This document shows positions 58,466 through 64,000 of a stretch of DNA of 64,000 nt, piece after piece (positions within the stretch are counted from its first letter, which is position 1; each line of letters starts with the position of its first letter). Source of the DNA: Bactericera cockerelli (lineage: Eukaryota; Arthropoda; Insecta; Hemiptera; Triozidae). The notes under the pieces are model-generated. The model did not search any database. It was given only the letters and a program-made list of their open reading frames with translations, and was not told the origin of the DNA. The DNA lies in contig CM044964.1 in assembly GCA_024516035.1 (NCBI GenBank), positions 17,737,084 to 17,801,083 on the forward strand. The letters run 5' to 3'. Position numbers and translations under genes: made by a program.

Positions 58466-59920
58466 ATGATAACTCGATCGATGGCTCTATGTCGGTTAAA
58501 TGAGAACAGCGTTATCAAGATGGACCCAAATATCGAGATTCAAATGTGGACACAAGAAAAGACGACGAACGGATCAAAATCCACATCTGACTCAGACGAT
58601 AGGACCAAAATCGCCTCGATGGATAAAACCAAAAACGATTTGAACGACAAAGCAAAAAACGACCGGAAGAGACGTCGTCATAGCGAGAGAGACAATGATA
58701 ATTCGAAAAAATCAAAACACAGGAGTGAAAACAAGGATACAGAAAAAGGAAATGAAACAGGTAACAATGTTACGAGCTACATAGGCGACATCTTCAAGAT
58801 ATTTCTACCGACTGATGATAATCAATCTGTCACTACTGAATATGAACAAGTGGATCTCGCCAGCAAATATGACGAAACAGAAATGTCTGTTTCATCCAGG
58901 CATTGTAGGTTAAATAGAATTCCAGCAGCCAGCACTGTTAAAGTCGAACCCATCAATAGTGATATCCAAGTTGAGAGAAACCGAACCAATGCCCGACACC
59001 ACAGAAAAACGAAGACCACACAAGCACTAAACGAGGTTGCTGCGAACGTTGCCAGTACGTCTGACGGTCGCTATTCCACCACTCTCAAGGACAATAGCAA
59101 ACCTGACAGCAAAAAGTTTCACGAGGTGTCACATAAAAATATTAGACGTTCTCATACAGGGAAGAAAAACATTACGGATGGGAGAAATTCCCCTCTACTT
59201 ATCGAAAGACCTGGCAAAGCACTTGTCAAGGAACACCGTAAAGGTTTCCAGAAATTAAGCGACCAATGTAGGGTCGAAATTAATAAGACTATTGCTTCTA
59301 TAAATAACCTATGTACGGAAGAAATTGATGAAAATAGTTATTCTCGTGACCGATCTACTGTCGAAATAGATAAAAGTATTGAGTCTCTGAACATAAATGA
59401 CCCATCTACATCCAATTTTAATAAAAATAGTTGTTCTTATGACCACTCTATGTTCGAAATTGATAAGAATAGTTTGAATAGTAGTTCTCGGCACACAAGT
59501 GACCAATTTCAAATCGAAAGACATCGAACCCATAATAACTATCGGAAGAGCAATAATAGAAAGAAAAACAAAGACCAACAGAATCATAAACTCAAGAAGA
59601 TAGTGAGCTTGGAAACCAGTACTGATCTAAACAACAAAAATGCTCCCTCCTCAACGCGATGTCAGCGCCTCTACCGGAACCCCTACCTAAACTTCTATGT
59701 TCCCCTGTTACGTAACCAGTGCCGTCATCTACCGGCCAGTCGCGTGGCTCAGTACGCTGGGTCCAAGTGGAACGCGATGCAACAGGCGCAGAAACAGAAG
59801 TACAGGGACATGGCGGCCGAGGCAGTGAAACAGAGGCCCGTGAGGAAACTTGGAGGAATGAAACAGACGAGAGGTGGAGGTAGGAAACAGAGAGTTGTGA
59901 AGCGAAACGGTGGTGGATAA
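58466..59920 (+). CDS. Basic nuclear protein with C-terminal MST-HMG-like box (protamine-like)
   Basis: A single open frame of 484 residues with no sign of splicing. Residues 1-400 are low-complexity and disordered, rich in Ser, Asn, Lys, Arg and Asp, with short clusters such as DRKRRRHSERD. Near residues 403-452 is a compact domain: RNPYLNFYVPLLRNQCRHLP, then SRVAQYAGSKWNAMQQAQK and QKYRDMA. This matches the MST-HMG-box pattern (NPY-NF-, a hydrophobic helix, KW--M---QK-KY) of insect sperm nuclear basic proteins such as the Drosophila protamines and Mst77F. The tail is Arg/Gly/Lys-rich (GGGRKQRVVKRNGGG). It likely binds DNA in developing sperm. It is much longer than classical protamines, so a testis chromatin factor of another type is possible. 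Start chosen as the first ATG; Met7 or Met19 could also serve. Confidence 0.7.
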   Translation: MITRSMALCRLNENSVIKMDPNIEIQMWTQEKTTNGSKSTSDSDDRTKIASMDKTKNDLNDKAKNDRKRRRHSERDNDNSKKSKHRSENKDTEKGNETGNNVTSYIGDIFKIFLPTDDNQSVTTEYEQVDLASKYDETEMSVSSRHCRLNRIPAASTVKVEPINSDIQVERNRTNARHHRKTKTTQALNEVAANVASTSDGRYSTTLKDNSKPDSKKFHEVSHKNIRRSHTGKKNITDGRNSPLLIERPGKALVKEHRKGFQKLSDQCRVEINKTIASINNLCTEEIDENSYSRDRSTVEIDKSIESLNINDPSTSNFNKNSCSYDHSMFEIDKNSLNSSSRHTSDQFQIERHRTHNNYRKSNNRKKNKDQQNHKLKKIVSLETSTDLNNKNAPSSTRCQRLYRNPYLNFYVPLLRNQCRHLPASRVAQYAGSKWNAMQQAQKQKYRDMAAEAVKQRPVRKLGGMKQTRGGGRKQRVVKRNGGG

Positions 59921-60334
59921 GAGAGAACCCAGTCATTAAATGGGCAATGGATGGAACCAACCATGTGTTTCATTCTTAGGTGAAATGTGAAATATCAAAA
60001 AATAACTCACAAGTCCAGACTTGAATTTCTTTAAATTATTCCTTTTTTAAAAACTAAAATACTTTTTTCTACGTAAAGGACAAGTTTAGTAAGCAATCCT
60101 GGACATTTTTTCCGAGCATTGAATAGGCAAAGAGACAATATCAAATTATCAACCAAAGTAATTTTTATTGAAAAGCTTCCATTCATGAAAAGATTTCCAA
60201 TTACTTTAACCATTATAAATCTGTATTATTTTCAATTTAATAATTATACAAGTCGATGGGTTTGTTTGAGAAAAAAAAATCTTGCTGATAGAATAGTACA
60301 ATCCGTCTATCATTGACAGTCGTCATCAAGAAAT

Positions 60335-60340
60335 AATAAA
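60335..60340 (+). terminator. Poly(A) signal of the MST-HMG gene
   Basis: AATAAA about 415 bp after the stop codon. It lies about 30 bp from the poly(A) signal of the gene on the other strand. Confidence 0.5.
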
Positions 60341-60369
60341 AGTGCTCTTGAAATGAAAGTAATAAGACA

Positions 60370-60375
60370 TTTATT
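60370..60375 (-). terminator. Poly(A) signal of the PELP1-like gene (minus strand)
   Basis: TTTATT on the + strand reads AATAAA on the minus strand, 255 bp past the stop codon. Cleavage 10-30 nt further on would fall at or beyond the + strand signal at 60335. Confidence 0.5.
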
Positions 60376-60630
60376 TATTGAACAAGTCATCAAATTTAAT
60401 CAACGATAATTAAAAACTCCTCTATATACAATTAGAATATTGCATGTTTGGTTTTCTTTATCACTTCTCTGTGAGAATAACCTAAAACATAACAGTGGAG
60501 TAACAATAAAAGAGGTATTATAATTTAAACTTATAATTAAATTTCAATGCCTTCTGTATTTCACATAGTATATCAGCTTCTTTGAAAAACTCGATAGGTA
60601 TAAAAAAAAGTCACCTGCTAAGTCTTTTGA

Positions 60631-62043
60631 TTACTCTGCATTGAACAGTTTCAAACAATCATCAATTTCTTCTGCAACATCATCATCAGCCTCTTCTTCA
60701 TCAACTTTCTTTGCTTCCTCTTTGCTGTCATCATTTTTCTTGCCCAGCTCTCCCTTCTCCTTCACTTTATTATCACAAGCAATCACATCTTCATCTTGAC
60801 TATCACTGGACAGAGTGATTTCCTCCTGGGTTGACACTACTTTCCCATCCTTTTTAGCATTCTGTTCACCAACATCCTGACTACTCTCATCATTGCCCAA
60901 ATCAATCACATCGATCTCCATTTTCTCACTTTCTCCTTTATTTCCATCATTCTTGCTTTCTTTTTTACCTTTCTTAATTTTACTATTATCTTTCACGCCT
61001 TTTTTATCTTTCTTTGGACTGTTTTTAACAAGTTTCTTATTATCTTTCTCACTTTCACTGGATTTCTCAGCTTTGTTTTTGACTGCTTTACTATTTTCCT
61101 CGTCACCTTGGTTTTCATTGGTTTCAACAGTGGCCGTGGTTTCTTCCTCTACTATTTCTGTGATGACAACACCTTCTCGACTATCATCACTCTCGCTACT
61201 CTCCTCGTCCTGGGATTCCCATTGAACTAATGAGTCGTCAGAATCTCCACCCACCATGGAAGAATTCACTCTGAAACCATCTAGAATTAAATCACCAACG
61301 TCTTCATCACTTTCAACATCTGATTCATCACTATCCTCACTGTCGCTCTCACCCTCATCCTCATCAGAATCATCATCTTCAAAGTCATAATCACTGTTAT
61401 TCCCCAAGGCATTAACCAACATCATCGCAACACTTTCATCACCAAAGTCATCACTGTCATCTGACATGTCAGAATCATCACTGTCCTCTAAATCCTCATC
61501 AGTATCCACAGAGACAATGTCATCACTGTCCTCCAGATCCCAAATTGATCGTTTCTTCTTCTTGCTCTTTTTAGAATCAATCAGAGCTAATTGTCTGTCT
61601 CCATCATGTTTCTTTTTATTCTGTTTCTTCGCCTTCTTACTATCCTCATTTTTGCTACTAGTTTCTTTAAGCTTTTTACTTTTTCTTCCATCCTCTTCAT
61701 CAATCATTTCATCTCGCTTTTCGTTACGTTTTCTTTTGTTTGTTTCTTTGCTCATTTCGGTTGGCTTTTCTTTTCCTTTAACATTATCCTTACCTTGACG
61801 ACCCTTATTCTTATTAGCTTTCTTATCTACCTGACTCTCTTCTTCACTTTCTTCTTCAGAATGGGATTCGTTTCCATTGATTCCATTCGTCAAGATTGAC
61901 TGTTTTCCTTCCTTTGAGATCACGGTTCCGATGAGCTTGAGTTTTTCTTCTTCCAGATTTTCCAGCACGAAGTTGAGGGAGTCTGCCTTGGGGTGATGAA
62001 CCTTCTCCAGGACTTCAATGCCGCGCTGGCACACCTCTCTGAT
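60631..62043 (-). CDS. PELP1-like last coding exon
   Basis: The acceptor on the minus strand is CATCGTTTTCCCCACCAG at 62044-62061. The frame stays open for 470 codons to TAA (60631-60633). No internal Met start is needed, because the frame continues from the previous exon. Confidence 0.8.
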   Translation of the reverse strand: MREVCQRGIEVLEKVHHPKADSLNFVLENLEEEKLKLIGTVISKEGKQSILTNGINGNESHSEEESEEESQVDKKANKNKGRQGKDNVKGKEKPTEMSKETNKRKRNEKRDEMIDEEDGRKSKKLKETSSKNEDSKKAKKQNKKKHDGDRQLALIDSKKSKKKKRSIWDLEDSDDIVSVDTDEDLEDSDDSDMSDDSDDFGDESVAMMLVNALGNNSDYDFEDDDSDEDEGESDSEDSDESDVESDEDVGDLILDGFRVNSSMVGGDSDDSLVQWESQDEESSESDDSREGVVITEIVEEETTATVETNENQGDEENSKAVKNKAEKSSESEKDNKKLVKNSPKKDKKGVKDNSKIKKGKKESKNDGNKGESEKMEIDVIDLGNDESSQDVGEQNAKKDGKVVSTQEEITLSSDSQDEDVIACDNKVKEKGELGKKNDDSKEEAKKVDEEEADDDVAEEIDDCLKLFNAE

Positions 62044-63377
62044 CTGGTGGGGAAAACGATGAGAATCAGGCCCGAATTATGAAACAGGATTAACTTTAAG
62101 ATATAATAATAACACTCTTTAGTGGAAGGTAACCACCAGGCGAGGTTAATGCTCAAAGCATTTTTTACCACCTAACCCTCAGAGTCTTATTATTATATGG
62201 TCACAAACTCAAATTAACGAGGAAAAATTTGTGCACTGGGTGGGATTCGAACCAACGGATCCCTACGCTACCTGGATTACCAGACTAGCGCGTTAACCAC
62301 TTGACTACCAGTGCATGCATAAGATAAGTCAGACCCTCCCTTAAGTTCGTGTTTCAACCAACCACAGCACACTATAGCCTGACTTGAGAGGGACAGTCAA
62401 GCTTAATTCATGTTCTATAATTTGGACCGTAGGGGAAAACCACGCCTAACCGGGAGACCATGATAAAGCAGCTCTACAAAAAGTTAATATTCTTCTATTT
62501 AGAGGTTACAGTGGAATATCCACATGTGTATAGACTGCGCGGGGTTGGTCCCAGGGACTGTGTGGTACCCGGGAATATAATAGGACCACGGGTTTTTCCC
62601 CCTGTCGTACGAGACACCTAACAGGAAGGCAAAACCCTTCACCAGTCGGTCTCGTCTCTAGCTAGCTAGCTGGTCTCGTTTAAAAGTCTACTGAGGTTTA
62701 CAACAGATAAAAACGCCTAAAGTCCCTACGATGAAATACCATTTGTCTGAACCTCAATACAAGAGAAACTGGATTTAGTAGACACCTCGATATCAGAGGG
62801 GGAAAAATTGGTCTGTTGAATTCTCTTATATCCAGGTTCGACGTTATACGGATGGTGATTTTATAAACATACATACTTTTACTTTCCATGTCCATGTGTA
62901 ATTCCGTGTCAATGTGTGTCACGTGTCCATGGTAGTGGAGGGGTAGTGAACCCCTTGAACGCCCAGAAGCAATCTTCAAGGCTCCTTCCGTGTCCTTTGT
63001 GTGTATCAAGGGTTGACTAGTTAATGCTAAGGGCGCTAATACTATTGCATGTACTTAACATGCACTTACCTCACAATGGCTATCATTCAGGCCGGCATGG
63101 TAGAACACGGATGCGTAGTGGGACAGAATGCTAAGGGCGCTAAGACTGCAGCATGTACTTAACAAGCACTTACCTCACAATGGCTGTCATTCAGGCCGGC
63201 ATGGTAGAACACGGACGCGTAGTGAGACAGATCAGGCACCAGAGGAGCAGAGTAAAGGAGAAGGGATGCCAGACTGGAGTACAGGGCCAGTCGAGAGGCC
63301 ACGCAGGTAGAGTAGGGAGGTACAGGGGCCCCTGTGGTCAGGGGCAGTAGCAGACCACAGATCTGGGTTTGGATGTT
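60631..63377 (-). CDS. PELP1-like acidic nuclear protein, 3' part (last two exons)
   Basis: Coding exons are 63174-63377 and 60631-62043, joined in phase 0 (538 codons plus stop); the 5' exons lie beyond the window. The upstream exon is Leu-rich and helical (LLLPLTTGAPVPPYSTCVAS, RLALYSSLASLLLYSAPLVP). The junction reads FYHAGLNDSHCE / IREVCQRGIEVLEKVHHPK. It resembles the part of PELP1/Rix1 proteins that precedes their acidic tail (DS-EV...C...L-HPR-P-L). The rest is very acidic with Lys-rich blocks (SIWDLEDSDDIVSVDTDED, DFEDDDSDEDEGESDSEDSD) and contains GGDSDDSLVQWES, ending DDDVAEEIDDCLKLFNAE. PELP1 works with TEX10/WDR18 in 60S ribosome maturation. Identity is likely but not certain; another acidic nucleolar protein is the alternative. 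Confidence 0.6.
62106..62317 (-). repeat. SINE family B, antisense, complete
   Basis: Complement of the family from the (ATT)n tail to TTGACTACCAGTGCATG, including GGGATTCGAACCAACGGATC. It sits in the last intron of the PELP1-like gene, in the same sense as that gene's transcript. Confidence 0.85.
62745..62855. mobile_element. Decayed pogo-like MITE
   Basis: TGTCTGAACCTCAATACAAG at one side and TTCTCTTATATCCAGGTTCG at the other recall the ends of the element at 7920-8077. Ends and TA duplications are worn. Confidence 0.45.
63021..63128 (-). repeat. Tandem copy of a 5' splice site and exon end (PELP1-like gene)
   Basis: On the minus strand, the last 55 nt of the 63174-63377 exon (CACTACGC(A/G)TCCGTGTTCT...CAGCCATTGTGAG) plus GTAAGTGC and about 45 nt of intron occur a second time downstream. 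The copy has GATAGCC for GACAGCC and GCATCC for GCGTCC. Both donors are perfect GTAAGT. Confidence 0.9.
63174..63377 (-). CDS. PELP1-like penultimate exon seen in the window
   Basis: Exactly 68 codons, phase 0 at both ends, between CATATTAATTTCAG and GTAAGT on the minus strand. It is GC-rich and Leu/Ser/Pro-rich. Use of the first donor keeps the frame; use of the downstream copy would run into a TAA five codons into the intron. Confidence 0.8.
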
Positions 63378-63683
63378 CTGAAATTAATATGGAAACAAAA
63401 TCGTTGGATTGGTTGGTAAAATAATATGTATCTAATCATTTTTGTCATAATTATATGAAAGGTTCGTGTTTCAAATTAATTCATATTTATTTACAAAACA
63501 AAAGTTCTAAAATAGTTTAATGAATTAATCCAAGGTTCAAAGTAACTTTTACATATTACAGCATTAATCTAGAGTGGATATTTTTTTCTCTTGGACTCTT
63601 GGTGCCAAGAAAATTAATACCTATAATATGAAAGTATTTTCTAGTTTAAAAAAATACCTGACAGGTATTGTGAATATTTCATT

Positions 63684-63713
63684 TCCGGTCTTACCTGATC
63701 AGGTAAGACCGGA
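63684..63713. repeat. Perfect 30-bp palindrome in an intron
   Basis: TCCGGTCTTACCTGA is followed at once by its exact complement TCAGGTAAGACCGGA. Both strands contain CAG|GTAAG, so a splice-donor-like sequence exists in each orientation. Confidence 0.85.
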
Positions 63714-63726
63714 TTTGGGGTGCAAC

Positions 63727-63943
63727 AGATCTAAATAATAATAATAATATCGCCTTATTTTTACTGCCCAATTAGGACAATTAAAGTCCCATTATTCCAG
63801 CAGTAAGCCCAAGACATATTATTATGTGGTAAAAATTCCAATTGGGAGGATAACATGTCATGTCCCAGCTGGGCTTCGAACCCACGACCTTTGGAGTCTT
63901 TGGATTCACAGTGCCGCCTTTACCACTGAGCTACCGGGACAGA
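63727..63943 (-). repeat. SINE family C, antisense, complete
   Basis: Complement of the family from the (ATT)n tail (AATAATAATAATATCGCCTT) to GCTACCGGGACAGA, with GGCTTCGAACCCACGACC as the B-box. Confidence 0.88.
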
Positions 63944-64000
63944 CGGGGTATAACGACAAATTTAATAATGAACGGGGTACGTAGGAATTCATTTGGAAAA

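Noticed and set aside
58822..59587. Open frames on the minus strand opposite the MST-HMG gene
   Set aside because: Shadows of the sense frame with no domain of their own.

Overview
The window is nuclear DNA of an insect. It is AT-rich, has spliced genes with GT-AG introns, and is packed with SINEs, LINEs and small DNA transposons. Two genes set the taxon: a DUF1676 (Osiris) gene, a family known from insects, and an insect-type muscle myosin regulatory light chain with a Pro/Ala-rich N-terminal extension. The frequent TACCTA/TAGG microsatellite tracts would suit a hemipteroid insect, but that is only an impression.

Layout. 1-5190: AT-rich DNA with SINE remnants. 5191-7273: 3' part of an Osiris gene (one DUF1676 exon, a terminal exon, a 3' UTR). 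About 8620-9515: a decayed duplicate of that gene's last intron and terminal exon, abutting a LINE reverse-transcriptase fragment. About 9530-16950: gene-free DNA with SINEs, a GA-rich tract and a foldback MITE. 16988-57376: one muscle gene, Mlc2, on the + strand. Its first coding exon holds only the ATG (17115-17117) and is followed by an intron of about 35.7 kb; exons 2-4 lie at 52769-52993, 54721-54977 and 57011-57161. The first intron carries two large LINEs (31741-36986, and 46951-50525 interrupted by a DNA transposon), a 1.06 kb foldback element and many SINEs. 58466-59920: an apparently single-exon gene for a basic protein with a C-terminal MST-HMG-like box, probably a sperm chromatin protein. 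60631-63377 on the - strand: the last two exons of a PELP1-like acidic nuclear protein. Its poly(A) signal lies about 30 bp past that of the gene it faces, so the two transcripts should overlap at their 3' ends.

Most notable structures. (1) The 3' splice site of Mlc2 intron 2, with the first 22 nt of exon 3, is copied eight times upstream of the real exon; every decoy reads in frame into a stop. (2) The PELP1-like gene has a tandem copy of its 5' splice site. (3) A complete R1-like LINE sits inside the TAGG microsatellite of a repeat whose empty copy is also in the window. (4) A 5'-truncated LINE with RNase H is flanked by 752-bp direct repeats. (5) An 844-bp transposon with GGG...CCC ends lies in that LINE, with an 8-bp target duplication. 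(6) A 1,059-bp foldback element still holds the last 24 codons of a mariner-like transposase. (7) SINEs join a tRNA-like head to a 5S rRNA-like module, and one carries a nested TTAA MITE.

I saw no true tRNA or rRNA gene and no CRISPR array. All assignments come from reading the sequence; no database search was run.
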